From an uncultured Gammaproteobacteria bacterium (GTDB lineage Bacteria > Pseudomonadota > Gammaproteobacteria > PS1 > Pseudothioglobaceae), in the NCBI GenBank assembly GCA_937896195.1, contig CALBNC010000051.1, positions 1 to 57,225 on the forward strand: a DNA stretch of 57,225 bases, given 5' to 3'. A program made the translations under genes and the position numbers. Below the pieces are notes generated by a model. The model ran no database searches, was not told where the DNA came from, and saw only the letters and a list, made by a program, of their open reading frames with translations. Within the stretch, counting starts at the first letter, position 1, and every line of letters starts with the position of its first letter. Of this stretch, positions 8,272 to 16,862 are shown one piece after another.

Positions 8272-9156
8272 ATGACACTTGAAAACGCATCACCTTTCTT
8301 TGCATGGGATGTTTCATCGTATTTAGCTTTATTTTTAATTGTAGCCTTTGTAGTGGTTAGTTTGGATCACTTATTTTTTAATAAGACTTCAAATACAAAG
8401 CTCCCAACGCCTGATAAAACAGGCTTTTCAAAGTTAGTTTATTTTGTTTTATTTTTGCGATTTAATAAAAGTGAAAAGTATGTTGACCGCCCAAAAATCG
8501 TTCAATGGTCTGCAGAATTTTTTCCAGTATTACTTTTAGTATTTGCATTACGTGGTTTTGTTGTGGAACCTTTTAGAATTCCATCTAATTCTATGATGCC
8601 AACTTTATTAACAGGAGATTTTATTTTAGTTTCTAAGTTTGATTATGGCATTAATATTCCAGTACTAAATAAAAAACTAATTGAATTTAAAAAGCCTGAA
8701 AGAGGGGACGTGATTGTTTTTAGATATCCTAATTATGAGAAAAATGATAAATATTTAGGTGCTGACTTTATTAAAAGAGTTGTTGGTATTCCTGGTGATA
8801 CAGTGGTTTACCATGCAGATCAGATGATGATTAATGGCGAAAAAATTAATTTTGAAAATTTTGAAGATTATCACGGTGTTGAATCAGGTGCTGAGATGAC
8901 GGGCTTTAAGCATAAGAGAGAATTACTGGGTAACAATCCTCATGATATTTTACTAGATCCAAATCGAGATTCTCGTGGGGTTAAGGCAGTTGTTCCAAAA
9001 GGGCATTATTTTGTTATGGGTGACAACCGATCTCGTAGTAGTGACTCTCGTTTTTGGGGCTTTGTGCCAGAAAAATACATCATTGGTAAAGCGTTCGGCA
9101 TTTGGATGCACTATGATGATTCACTTAAGCTAGATAGAGTTGGCGGTTTTGATTAA
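8272..9156 (+). CDS. lepB: Signal peptidase I
   Basis: Inner-membrane serine protease that removes signal peptides from exported proteins. 294 residues. A first membrane helix spans about residues 14-36, a second about 83-98, and the catalytic domain follows in the periplasm. The nucleophile is Ser107 in PSNSMMPTL and the general base Lys168 in FIKRVVGIPGD; the family motif GDNRSRSSDSRFWG is near the C-terminus. The ATG is 38 bases after the palindrome at 8218. It is not followed by rnc as in E. coli; here rnc-era lie 8 kb further on. Confidence 0.96.
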   Translation: MTLENASPFFAWDVSSYLALFLIVAFVVVSLDHLFFNKTSNTKLPTPDKTGFSKLVYFVLFLRFNKSEKYVDRPKIVQWSAEFFPVLLLVFALRGFVVEPFRIPSNSMMPTLLTGDFILVSKFDYGINIPVLNKKLIEFKKPERGDVIVFRYPNYEKNDKYLGADFIKRVVGIPGDTVVYHADQMMINGEKINFENFEDYHGVESGAEMTGFKHKRELLGNNPHDILLDPNRDSRGVKAVVPKGHYFVMGDNRSRSSDSRFWGFVPEKYIIGKAFGIWMHYDDSLKLDRVGGFD

Positions 9157-9188
9157 GACTGATTAAGGTAAGACTAAGATTTAAAGAA

Positions 9189-10037
9189 CTAATTGATATG
9201 TTTTAAGATGTTACTTAGCTCCTCTTCTGATTGATAATGGATAACAATCTTGCCTTTATCGCCCGTAGCCTTAATCTCAGTTTTAGAGTTCAGTGTTTTT
9301 GACAAAGCACTCATTAATTCAGATATATGAGGCTCAACAGTTGTAGTAGCTTTTGTTTTTGGATTTAAAATACGCTTAACCAACTCCTCAGTTTGGCGCA
9401 CAGATAAAGATTTTGCAATGACTTGGTTGGCCACCATTAACTGATTGTCTTGCGTTAACGGTAGAAGTGCACGAGCATGCCCCATTTCAATTTTACCTTG
9501 GCCAAGAAGTTTTTTTGATTCTTCGCCAAGTTGCAATAAGCGAATCAGATTACTCACACTAGAGCGTGAACGACCCACCACGTTAGAAATTTCTTCATGT
9601 GTCATTTTAAAATCTTCAATCAGTTGCTGTAAAGCTTTTGCCTCTTCAAGCGGTGTTAGCGATTCACGCTGGATATTTTCAATCAGACCAATAGCAAGAG
9701 CTACCTGGTCGTTAATTTCACGCACAATCACAGGTACTTCTTCTAGCCCAGCAATTTGAGCGGCATGCCAACGACGCTCACCTGCAATAATTTCGTATTT
9801 ATCGTAAGTGACCTTCCTAACAACCAATGGCTGAATAACGCCTTGAGAGGTTATTGATGCAGCTAGCTCGTTGAGTGTCTCTGTGTCTATGTCATCTCTA
9901 GGCTGAAATTTTCCACGCTGAAGACTATTAACACTCAGCATTCTCATACTGTTATTAGTTTGTGAATTTTCAGTGTTGGTGCCAACTTGTCCTAATAAAA
10001 TATCTAGTCCGCGACCTAGTTTTGAGATTTTTGCCAT
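9189..10037 (-). CDS. parB: Chromosome partitioning protein ParB
   Basis: CTP-dependent DNA clamp that loads at parS and works with ParA in origin segregation. 282 residues: the conserved start LGRGLDILLG, a ParB/sulfiredoxin-like N-terminal domain with GERRWHAAQIAGL and ENIQRESLTPLEEA (about 95-130), a helix-turn-helix (TQEEI-type, here MTHEEISNVVGRSRSSVSN), and a short C-terminal dimerisation domain. Five bases separate it from parA upstream. No convincing parS site was found in the window. Confidence 0.95.
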   Translation of the reverse strand: MAKISKLGRGLDILLGQVGTNTENSQTNNSMRMLSVNSLQRGKFQPRDDIDTETLNELAASITSQGVIQPLVVRKVTYDKYEIIAGERRWHAAQIAGLEEVPVIVREINDQVALAIGLIENIQRESLTPLEEAKALQQLIEDFKMTHEEISNVVGRSRSSVSNLIRLLQLGEESKKLLGQGKIEMGHARALLPLTQDNQLMVANQVIAKSLSVRQTEELVKRILNPKTKATTTVEPHISELMSALSKTLNSKTEIKATGDKGKIVIHYQSEEELSNILKHIN

Positions 10038-10042
10038 AGTAG

Positions 10043-10813
10043 TTAATTCATTGATGTTTTTCTTAGCACTTCACTGGCTAAAGATATATAGGAAATTGCA
10101 CCCTTAGATGATCTAGCGTAGCTAATTGCATCTTGACCAAAACTAGGCGCTTCTGCTAATTTTACATTTCTAGGAACAATGGTTTTAAATACTTTGTGTG
10201 AGAAATATTGTTGTAGTTGTAAAGATACCTCATTAGAAAGATTATTTCGGTTGTCATACATGGTTCTCACCAGTCCAGTAATCTCAAGATCTGGATTAGT
10301 GGTAGCTTTAATCTTGTCAATGGTTTGTATTAGAGCACTCAAACCTTCTAATGCGTAATATTCACACTGCATAGGGATAATAATCCCATCAGATGCAGTA
10401 AAGGCATTAATGGTTAGCATATTCAAAGAAGGCGGACAATCGATAATTACATAGTCATATTGACTGGCCACTGAATTAATAGCATTTTTAAGCTTATATT
10501 CAGAATTTTGTCCACGCAATAGGGCAATTTCTGCAGCAATCAAATCTGTATTTGAGCCCAATACATCAATGCCTGATTCGTCAACATGAACAATGGCTTT
10601 GTTAATACTGCATTCATCTAAAAGCAATTCACAAACAGTATTCTCAAGTGTGTATTTGTCCACGCCACAACCCATTGTGGCATTGCCTTGTGGATCGATG
10701 TCAATTAATAAAACTCGTTTTTTAACCGCTTTTAATGCAGCACTCAAATTAACAGCCGTTGTCGTTTTACCAACACCACCTTTTTGATTTGCAATTGCAA
10801 GCGTTATCGCCAT
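10043..10813 (-). CDS. parA: Chromosome partitioning ATPase ParA (Soj)
   Basis: P-loop ATPase of the MinD/ParA group, 256 residues, that forms nucleoid gradients pulling ParB-bound origins. The deviant Walker A KGGVGKTTTAVNL is at residues 10-22, with a Walker A' DIDPQGNATMGCG and a Walker B DYVIIDCPPSLN. No N-terminal helix-turn-helix domain is present, so it is the chromosomal type rather than the plasmid type. It lies between ctpA and parB in a minus-strand operon with 3 and 5 base gaps. In many gammaproteobacteria parAB sit beside gidAB near the origin; that neighbourhood is absent here. Confidence 0.95.
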   Translation of the reverse strand: MAITLAIANQKGGVGKTTTAVNLSAALKAVKKRVLLIDIDPQGNATMGCGVDKYTLENTVCELLLDECSINKAIVHVDESGIDVLGSNTDLIAAEIALLRGQNSEYKLKNAINSVASQYDYVIIDCPPSLNMLTINAFTASDGIIIPMQCEYYALEGLSALIQTIDKIKATTNPDLEITGLVRTMYDNRNNLSNEVSLQLQQYFSHKVFKTIVPRNVKLAEAPSFGQDAISYARSSKGAISYISLASEVLRKTSMN

Positions 10814-10816
10814 TAA

Positions 10817-12151
10817 TTACTTACCTAAAACCGTCAGTGCTTTAAGCAAATTACTAGCCTCATGCACAAAATAATCTTTCTTTAATTTTTCAATAGTTTC
10901 TTTATCTATAGTCGCTTGTTTTTTTTCTTGCGACTCAACAATCTCAGACTCAGACATTTTGCTTGGGTCTTCTTGCTCCAAGTGACCACTTAGATCATTT
11001 TCTTTAATATCAATAATCGACTCTTCTTTTTCATTTTCTAAGCTGATATTTTTTAGTTTAATATCCGGCTCAATGCCTTTAGCTTGAATTGATCGACCGT
11101 TAGGTGTGTAGTATCGAGCAGTGGTAACTTTAAGTCCATAACCCTTATCTAGTTCAATAATAGTTTGTACCGAGCCTTTTCCAAAAGAGGTTTTACCCAT
11201 AATAATAGCACGCTTGTGATCTTGCAAGGCCCCAGCAACGATTTCTGATGCAGAAGCCGAGCCTTCGTTAATCAAAACAACAATCGGAGAGCCAAGCATA
11301 ATGTCACCACGCTCAGTTTTAAACTTTAAGTTGGAGCTAGGAATCCTGCCTTTGGTGTAGACCACTAAGCCAACTTCATCAATGAATAAGTTAGAAACAT
11401 CAACGGCACTATCTAAAACGCCACCTGGATTGTTACGCAAATCAAGAATTAACGACTTAAGGTAGCCATCATTCTTATCTACCAAATCAGCAACTGTTTC
11501 TTTAAGTAGATCTGCAGTAGGCCCTTGGAAGCTAGACACGCGCACATAGCCAATATCCTTTTCAAGTAAATAACCTTTGACACTCACAATGGTGATAATT
11601 TCACGAGTAATGTCAACGACAAAGGGTTTTTGATTTGTACGCAAAACTGTAATTTGAATATCAGTGCCAGGCTTGCCACGCATTAGATCTACGCCATCTT
11701 CCAAGCTCATACCACGAACTGGCTTATCACCAATTTTAATAATTAAATCACCAGCCTGAATGCCAGCCTTATAGGCGGGAGTATCATCAATAGGAGAGAT
11801 AACTTGAATACCATCGTCTTTTTTGCTAATCACAATACCTAGGCCGCCAAACTTTCCTGAAGCACTTTCCATTAAACTTTTTTGTTCTTTAGGCTCTAGA
11901 TATACAGAATGAGGATCAAGACCACTAACCATGCCTTTAATAGCGTTATTAAACAACTCCTTGTTCTCGACGTCATCAACGTACAGTTGTTTGATATCAC
12001 TAAAAACCACAGTAAAGGCTTCGAGGTCAGAGAAAAAAGCCTCAAGCCTTTGTTCTTCTTCAGCAGTTTTAGCACTTAAAGCAGGTGCAGAAATTAGCAC
12101 AGAAAGCAGTGCAAACAGTAGAGAAAATTTAGAAAAATTAAATAAAATCAT
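10817..12151 (-). CDS. ctpA: Carboxy-terminal processing protease (S41 family)
   Basis: Exported serine protease of 444 residues that trims proteins from the C-terminus in the periplasm. A signal peptide covers about residues 1-27 (ending PALSA). A PDZ domain (about 95-175, GLGIVI, GIQAGDLIIKIG) precedes the peptidase domain with LDLRNNPGGVLDSAV. The catalytic pair is Ser300 in GSASASEI and Lys325 in FGKGSVQ, 25 residues apart as in E. coli Prc. The acidic, lysine-rich tail after about residue 365 is low in conservation. It is the first gene of a ctpA-parA-parB cluster, an unusual partner set that may share a transcript for no functional reason. Confidence 0.94.
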   Translation of the reverse strand: MILFNFSKFSLLFALLSVLISAPALSAKTAEEEQRLEAFFSDLEAFTVVFSDIKQLYVDDVENKELFNNAIKGMVSGLDPHSVYLEPKEQKSLMESASGKFGGLGIVISKKDDGIQVISPIDDTPAYKAGIQAGDLIIKIGDKPVRGMSLEDGVDLMRGKPGTDIQITVLRTNQKPFVVDITREIITIVSVKGYLLEKDIGYVRVSSFQGPTADLLKETVADLVDKNDGYLKSLILDLRNNPGGVLDSAVDVSNLFIDEVGLVVYTKGRIPSSNLKFKTERGDIMLGSPIVVLINEGSASASEIVAGALQDHKRAIIMGKTSFGKGSVQTIIELDKGYGLKVTTARYYTPNGRSIQAKGIEPDIKLKNISLENEKEESIIDIKENDLSGHLEQEDPSKMSESEIVESQEKKQATIDKETIEKLKKDYFVHEASNLLKALTVLGK

Positions 12152-12249
12152 AATATAGTTATTTACTTATAGGAAGTTTAAATATAATACTGTGAAAACG
12201 AGATACATTTTTTTTAATTTTTTGCTTGTTTTTATCAAATGGAGAAAAA

Positions 12250-12900
12250 ATGAGAAGATTAAATGTCATATTATTAACCCTATTATTGTCTTTATCCGCA
12301 TTTAGCTTTGCACAAGAAGCTTCGGAAAATAATCAAGACACAGTAGACAGTCAAAATGAAAACATTGATGAGGTGTCAGTTTCAGAATCTCAAAAACCCG
12401 CCGGCCCTGTTAAAACTATTCAAACTGCTATTGTTAAACTGAATCAATTAACAACAGTTGCTAATTACTCTCCACAACTTGCAAACACCTTAATCAAAAC
12501 TCAAGTGGCGCCATTATTTGATTTTGATCATATTGCTAGTGAGATCTTACTAGTAAGTAATTTAAATTTAGGCGCTGATGAGCAGCTATATTTTTCTAAT
12601 AAAATTAAGAAAAATATTATTACTTCATTATTATCAAGATTGACTCAAACGCGATCTACATCGTTCCAATTTATTTCAGCACGACCAGTTATTGGTGGTT
12701 CAATTGCTGTTAAACTTAAAGTTAACGGTTATTATTCGTATGGTATGTTCCTAGATATAATTTTCCATCAAACAGCCAGCCAAGCTTGGAAAATCTCTGA
12801 TATCGTATTAAACAATGATAGTTTGGTTAATTATTATCAAAAAATGGTCTTAATTAAATTGAGAAGATATGGCGTATACGGTATGCTAGGTCGACTTTAA
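12250..12900 (+). CDS. MlaC/Ttg2D-like periplasmic phospholipid-binding protein
   Basis: Exported protein of 216 residues when started at the ATG at 12250, which has GGAG six bases upstream and opens directly into a signal peptide (MRRLNVILLTLLLSLSAFSFA). After an acidic linker the segment VAPLFDFDHIASEILL and the C-terminal pattern WKISDIVLNNDSLVNYY match the MlaC fold, which carries phospholipid between outer and inner membranes. It is more divergent than the second MlaC copy at 31052, and no MlaFEDB genes are nearby. The related partner system cannot be seen in this window. The next gene (ArsR) follows after 31 bases on the same strand. Confidence 0.75.
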   Translation: MRRLNVILLTLLLSLSAFSFAQEASENNQDTVDSQNENIDEVSVSESQKPAGPVKTIQTAIVKLNQLTTVANYSPQLANTLIKTQVAPLFDFDHIASEILLVSNLNLGADEQLYFSNKIKKNIITSLLSRLTQTRSTSFQFISARPVIGGSIAVKLKVNGYYSYGMFLDIIFHQTASQAWKISDIVLNNDSLVNYYQKMVLIKLRRYGVYGMLGRL

Positions 12901-12931
12901 ATTTACCATTCAACAACCCCGAGAAGAAAGT

Positions 12932-13246
12932 ATGAGTGATATGACATTATTAGAAAAAGATGAAGATATTGAAAAGGCCACTAAAGCTTTAAAAGCGATG
13001 GCACACCCATTGCGCCTAAAGATTTTATGTGCCCTTAAAAATGACGAGCTACCAGTATTAGAAATTGTTAGACAGGTAGGCTCTTCACAGTCAAATATCT
13101 CGCAGCATATTGACATTCTAAGAACTAAAGGTATTATTGAGTCAAGACGCGATGGCAATAAGATTTTGTGTAAAGTAAAAGATGCAAAAATCCTTAAATT
13201 AGTGGCAAACATGCAAGCAGTATTTTGTTCAGCTGAAGTTGACTAG
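12932..13246 (+). CDS. ArsR-family regulator with the cysteine pattern of persulfide sensors
   Basis: 104-residue winged-helix repressor: MAHPLRLKILCAL (helix 1-2), recognition helix SQSNISQHIDIL, wing with RRDGNKILC. Cysteines occur at 33 (ILCAL), 80 and 99 (VFCSAEVD). The Cys33-Cys99 spacing of 66 residues is the same as the redox pair in the sulfide sensors SqrR (41/107) and BigR (42/108), and their sequence surroundings also look alike. This suggests a repressor released by persulfide or polysulfide, forming a bridge between the two thiols. Metal-binding residues of ArsR or SmtB are not evident. Target genes are unknown; the MlaC-like gene is upstream and a terminator follows directly. 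Confidence 0.85.
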   Translation: MSDMTLLEKDEDIEKATKALKAMAHPLRLKILCALKNDELPVLEIVRQVGSSQSNISQHIDILRTKGIIESRRDGNKILCKVKDAKILKLVANMQAVFCSAEVD

Positions 13247-13280
13247 TTTAATTTTTTAAAAATAGATCAAGTTTAAAAAA

Positions 13281-13303
13281 AACCACCGCAAGGTGGTTTT
13301 TTT
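13281..13303. terminator. Intrinsic terminator after the ArsR gene
   Basis: AACCACC (13281-13287) pairs with GGTGGTT (13292-13298) around GCAA, followed by a T-run and preceded by an A-run, so it can work in both directions. Confidence 0.9.
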
Positions 13304-13407
13304 AAGTGCCTATTACAAAGCTAATAATTTACTTGGACAGCACTTTTTCGCATTAATAGATGATTTATGCTTATAATTACAGAGTCCTAAATAAGAAGTG
13401 AAAATTA

Positions 13408-13473
13408 ATGAAAGCTTTAGAATTCCTTGATATGAAAGACTTTGCTAAGGCGAACCCCTTATTGTGCTCGTAG
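13408..13473 (+). CDS. Possible 21-codon ORF running into tRNA-Arg
   Basis: ATG at 13408 opens 21 codons (MKALEFLDMKDFAKANPLLCS) whose stop TAG lies inside the D-arm of tRNA-Arg. A TATAAT at 13372-13377 is placed to transcribe both the ORF and the tRNA. The ribosome site is weak (AAGAAGTG). It may be a chance frame in the tRNA leader; a coding role is unproven. Confidence 0.2.
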   Translation: MKALEFLDMKDFAKANPLLCS

Positions 13474-13540
13474 CTCAGCTGGATAGAGTGTTGGCCTCCG
13501 AAGCCAAATGTCGGGTGTTCGAATCACCTCGAGCACACCA
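13464..13540 (+). tRNA. tRNA-Arg (anticodon CCG)
   Basis: 77 bases fold as a full cloverleaf: acceptor GTGCTCG/CGAGCAC, D-arm GCTC/GAGT, anticodon stem TTGGC/GCCAA around the loop CTCCGAA (anticodon CCG, reading CGG), T-arm GGGTG/CACCT with TTCGAAT. The CCA end is encoded. A TATAAT at 13372-13377 may be its promoter. lgt begins 12 bases downstream. Confidence 0.97.
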
Positions 13541-13552
13541 TCTTAATTACCT

Positions 13553-14326
13553 ATGACTTATCCCAACATTAATCCCATTGCATTAGACTTAGGTTTTGCT
13601 CAAATTTATTGGTATGGATTAATGTATCTTGCGGCTTTTTTAGCGGCTTATTTTTTAGCTAATTATCGCGCCAAACAGGCTGATAATTGGAATACCCAAC
13701 AAATTGAAGACCTAATTTTTTATGGTGCCATTGGCGTTATTATTGGCGGTCGTTTGGGTTATATGTTGTTTTACAACTTACCTAACTTTTTATCTGATCC
13801 ACTCTCAATCTTTGCCATTCAAGGTGGCGGCATGTCTTTTCATGGTGGATTTTTGGGTGTGTTATTGGCCATGGTTATATTCAACCGAAAATACAACAAA
13901 AGCTTTTTCTCCACCATGGATTTTGTCGCACCACTCGTGCCACTCGGGCTTGGCTTTGGTCGAATAGGCAATTTTATCAATGGTGAGCTTTGGGGTAAAG
14001 TTACCACCAGTCCTTTAGGTATGTATATCCAAGAACAAGGGGTTAGTCGCTATCCGTCGCAATTGTATGAAGCTTTTTTAGAAGGCTTAGTGCTATTTAT
14101 TATTCTTTGGCTATATAGCAATAAACCTCGCCCTTTAATGTCTATTTCGGCATTATTTTTAATTTTTTATGGCGCCTTTAGATTTATAATTGAGTTTGTT
14201 AGAGTGCCTGATGTGCAGTTAGGTTACTTAGCGTTTGAATGGCTAACCATGGGGCAATTGCTAAGCCTTCCAATGATAATATTAGGAATTTACCTACTCC
14301 AAAAGGCAAACAAAAAACCAGCATGA
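13553..14326 (+). CDS. lgt: Prolipoprotein diacylglyceryl transferase
   Basis: Inner-membrane enzyme that attaches diacylglycerol from phosphatidylglycerol to the lipobox cysteine of prolipoproteins, first step of lipoprotein maturation. 257 residues with about seven hydrophobic helices. Key motifs are FHGGFLG (the catalytic His region) and the Lgt signature LGFGRIGNFINGELWG (about residues 137-152), plus RYPSQLYEA. It lies 12 bases after tRNA-Arg and overlaps thyA by ATGA, the same lgt-thyA pairing as in E. coli. Confidence 0.97.
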   Translation: MTYPNINPIALDLGFAQIYWYGLMYLAAFLAAYFLANYRAKQADNWNTQQIEDLIFYGAIGVIIGGRLGYMLFYNLPNFLSDPLSIFAIQGGGMSFHGGFLGVLLAMVIFNRKYNKSFFSTMDFVAPLVPLGLGFGRIGNFINGELWGKVTTSPLGMYIQEQGVSRYPSQLYEAFLEGLVLFIILWLYSNKPRPLMSISALFLIFYGAFRFIIEFVRVPDVQLGYLAFEWLTMGQLLSLPMIILGIYLLQKANKKPA

Positions 14327-15177
14327 AGGCATACATAGATATTGGAAAACGAATTTTAGATGAAGGTGTATGGCTGGAAAATGCACGTACTGGTCAAAAA
14401 ACATTGGCCATTGTTGGCGCCACTTTCGAGCATGATCTTAGTGATGGTACTGTGCCAGTCGTTACCACCAAAAAACTCTTTTGGAAATCAGCTATTGCTG
14501 AGATGTTGGGCTATATTCGTGGCTATAGCAGTGCGGCTCAATTTAGAGCCATTGGCTGTAATACTTGGAATGCCAATGCCAACGATAACCAAGCCTGGCT
14601 TGATAACCCGCATCGCAAAGGTGAAGATGATATGGGTATGTGCTACGGCGTAATTGGGCGTGCATTTCCAGGCATTGAAGATGATGAGCCACTAGACCAA
14701 TACCAAAAAATCGTTACTGATTTATCCCAAGGTATTGACGATAGACGTGAAATCATGACTTTTAATCACCCAAATCTTATTCATAGAGCCTGTTTGCCAG
14801 CCTGTATGCACACCCATCATTTTAATTTACTGGGTGATGATTTGTATATAGAAAGCTATCAGCGTAGCAGCGACTTTGCCCTAGGCCAGCCATTTAATCA
14901 TTTCCAAGTGGCATTTTTACTGCTTATTACCGCACAAATTACCGGCAAAAAAGCTAAAAAAATGCGCCATCATTTATCCAATGTTCACTTGTATGAAAAT
15001 CAAGTAGATATTTTTAAAAATGAACAAGTAAATCGTGAACCATTGGCTTTACCAAAACTAAAAATTAATCCAAATATCAAAACCCTGGCCGACCTAGAAA
15101 CTTGGGTAACCATGGATGATTTTGAATTGGTTGATTATGAGCATCATACCCCTGTTAAATATCCATTTACCGTATAA
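14323..15177 (+). CDS. thyA: Thymidylate synthase
   Basis: Methylates dUMP to dTMP with methylene-tetrahydrofolate. The start at 14323 (MKAYIDIGKRIL) overlaps the lgt stop by ATGA; a longer in-frame extension inside lgt is rejected. 284 residues. The catalytic cysteine is in ACLPACMHTHHF and the nucleotide-binding motif in YQRSSDFALGQPFN. The PCMHTHHF region differs from the PPCHxxxQF of E. coli ThyA and fits a divergent branch seen in other marine gammaproteobacteria. Confidence 0.94.
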   Translation: MKAYIDIGKRILDEGVWLENARTGQKTLAIVGATFEHDLSDGTVPVVTTKKLFWKSAIAEMLGYIRGYSSAAQFRAIGCNTWNANANDNQAWLDNPHRKGEDDMGMCYGVIGRAFPGIEDDEPLDQYQKIVTDLSQGIDDRREIMTFNHPNLIHRACLPACMHTHHFNLLGDDLYIESYQRSSDFALGQPFNHFQVAFLLLITAQITGKKAKKMRHHLSNVHLYENQVDIFKNEQVNREPLALPKLKINPNIKTLADLETWVTMDDFELVDYEHHTPVKYPFTV

Positions 15178-15186
15178 GAAAAAACC

Positions 15187-15516
15187 ATGAGTCTACCAAA
15201 CTGCCCAAAATGTAAATCTGAATATGTCTATGAAGATGGCAATCTATTAGTTTGCCCTGAGTGCTCATACGAGTTCTCAGCTGATGATCTAATTGATCAA
15301 GAAACTATCGTTAAAGATGCTAATGGTAATATTCTTAATGACGGTGATACAGTAACAGTCATCAAGGATTTAAAAATCAAAGGCACTTCTAACGCGGTTA
15401 AAGTGGGTACAAAAGTTAAAGGCATTCGTTTGTGCGAAGGTGATCACAATATTGATTGCAAAGTTCCCGGCCATGGTGCGATGAAACTTAAATCAGCATT
15501 TGTGAAAAAAATTTAA
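15187..15516 (+). CDS. yjdM: YjdM/PhnA-family zinc-ribbon protein
   Basis: 109-residue protein with an N-terminal zinc ribbon ([21 protein letters not shown], four cysteines at residues 5-26) and a C-terminal beta domain with [23 protein letters not shown] and [14 protein letters not shown]. This is the PhnA/YjdM family; despite the name it is not a phosphonate enzyme, and its role remains unclear. It follows thyA after 9 bases and is closed by a terminator, so it probably rides on the lgt-thyA transcript. Confidence 0.92.
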   Translation: MSLPNCPKCKSEYVYEDGNLLVCPECSYEFSADDLIDQETIVKDANGNILNDGDTVTVIKDLKIKGTSNAVKVGTKVKGIRLCEGDHNIDCKVPGHGAMKLKSAFVKKI

Positions 15517-15544
15517 TCACTCTAAAAATTTAGAAAATTTTGTA

Positions 15545-15571
15545 AATCACCCTAAAAGGGCGATTTTTTTT
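15545..15571 (+). terminator. Intrinsic terminator after yjdM
   Basis: AATCACCC (15545-15552) pairs with GGGCGATT (15558-15565), with one A-C mismatch, followed by a run of eight T. Ends the lgt-thyA-yjdM unit. Confidence 0.8.
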
Positions 15572-15572
15572 G

Positions 15573-15760
15573 CTAAAAATCCAAATTAATCATTTTTATT
15601 TCTATAAAAACACTTTTTAAGACTTTTAAAATTGTTTATAGGTGCTTAAGTGACCAATCTTATGAAAAAATAATATTTTTTTAAGCATTCTTAGAAAAAT
15701 TTAAGAAATTTTGATAATGCTTAGATTATCTTAATAAAGTCGATTGGTTTAAGACTTTAT
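15573..15760. other. AT-rich non-coding stretch with two inverted repeats
   Basis: No convincing ORF. TAAGCATT (15682-15689) pairs with AATGCTTA (15716-15723). ATAAAGTC (15734-15741) pairs with GACTTTAT (15753-15760) around an 11-base loop right after the stop of the minus-strand thioredoxin gene. Neither hairpin has a T-run on its exit side. They may protect a 3' end or belong to a small RNA; function unknown. Confidence 0.4.
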
Positions 15761-15761
15761 C

Positions 15762-16793
15762 CTACTTCCAAATATCAACTGTAACACCTTTAGCTCTAAG
15801 CTTGTCTGATTTGTCTTCAAGGTAGCGTTGGAAGTTTGGCTGATGCTTGTATTCACCTGAGAGTGTATAAGTCATGATGCCGTGTAAGTGATATTCTTTA
15901 AAGTAGGCATCTTTACGAATGACCTCAACACCTTCTTTGTCAAAAAACACAATTGCGGGCTTATAGGTCAGTTTTAGTTTGTCGTACCATGCTTTGGCTG
16001 TGGTACGCTCGCCAGATGGGGTGATGAGCTTGTCATCGGATAGTGCATTAAAACGCACAACTTGCATCTGTTTTAAATAATTTTGAGTTTGATCAAGTGA
16101 TAATAAATTTTTGTGGAAAAAGTCACATTCCGTGCAATTTGGCTCCTCAAAAAATACCGCTAAGTATTTATTGGCTGGCAGAGTTTTACTACGAGCTAGT
16201 AAGTGTGGGCCAGATTCAAAAATGGCGTTGGCATTAAGCGTACCAGAGCTGTCTTTTTTTAGACCGTTAAGATAGCTTGCATATGATTGATTTAGGTAGG
16301 TTTTATTAGAAACATAATTAAGCGTGGCCTGCATTTTATCAATCGATTGGTAGCCATTTACCCTAAGAACACTTTCACCTTTTTCGTTTAAAAAGACAAG
16401 AGTGGGGGTAAATTGAATTTTCATTTTGGCTGAAAATTCTTTTTCTATGTAATCATTACCTTGCCAATCGGTAAGCTCTCGATCGCCCCACATATTGGTT
16501 TCAATTGTATCAAAATCTTTTTGTAATTTAGCAACTAGAGCGTCATCATGAAAATTTTCCTGAACCAGTTTGGCGCAATAAGGACAACCATCTTGATGAA
16601 AATAAATCATGATATGCTTACCTTCGTCATCAGCTTCTTCTAAGTCCTCAGAAAAATCCATAAAACTGGCTTTAAACCAATTTGGTAATTCATCAACCAC
16701 TTGGCTTCCTAAAAATTCAGCTTCTTTTACAGGCTCAACAGCCAGAGATGGCTGAAAGATCAGTAGTGAAAATATTAGAATTAAAGCGCGCAT
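15762..16793 (-). CDS. Exported double-thioredoxin protein, SoxW-like
   Basis: Periplasmic protein of 343 residues with a signal peptide (MRALILIFSLLIFQPSLA). Two thioredoxin-like folds are visible. The first has the active site Cys70-Pro-Tyr-Cys73 in FHQDGCPYCAKL and a cis-proline in FTPTLVFL; the second has Cys220-Thr-Glu-Cys223 in EEPNCTECDFF and a KPAIVFFD strand. Proteins of this type (SoxW, DsbE-like) reduce disulfides or persulfides in the periplasm of sulfur oxidizers. The pairing of two different CxxC centres in one chain suggests an internal relay, which is inference. It stands alone on the minus strand. Confidence 0.8.
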   Translation of the reverse strand: MRALILIFSLLIFQPSLAVEPVKEAEFLGSQVVDELPNWFKASFMDFSEDLEEADDEGKHIMIYFHQDGCPYCAKLVQENFHDDALVAKLQKDFDTIETNMWGDRELTDWQGNDYIEKEFSAKMKIQFTPTLVFLNEKGESVLRVNGYQSIDKMQATLNYVSNKTYLNQSYASYLNGLKKDSSGTLNANAIFESGPHLLARSKTLPANKYLAVFFEEPNCTECDFFHKNLLSLDQTQNYLKQMQVVRFNALSDDKLITPSGERTTAKAWYDKLKLTYKPAIVFFDKEGVEVIRKDAYFKEYHLHGIMTYTLSGEYKHQPNFQRYLEDKSDKLRAKGVTVDIWK

Positions 16794-16862
16794 AACCTCT
16801 CCCCAGAGTTAAGTGTATAGATACTAAAGATTGTAGACCGAAAGTGGCGTAAATGCAAGTAA

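Noticed and set aside
14239-14322. 28-codon N-terminal extension of thyA inside lgt
   Set aside because: The ATGA overlap start gives the normal family N-terminus.
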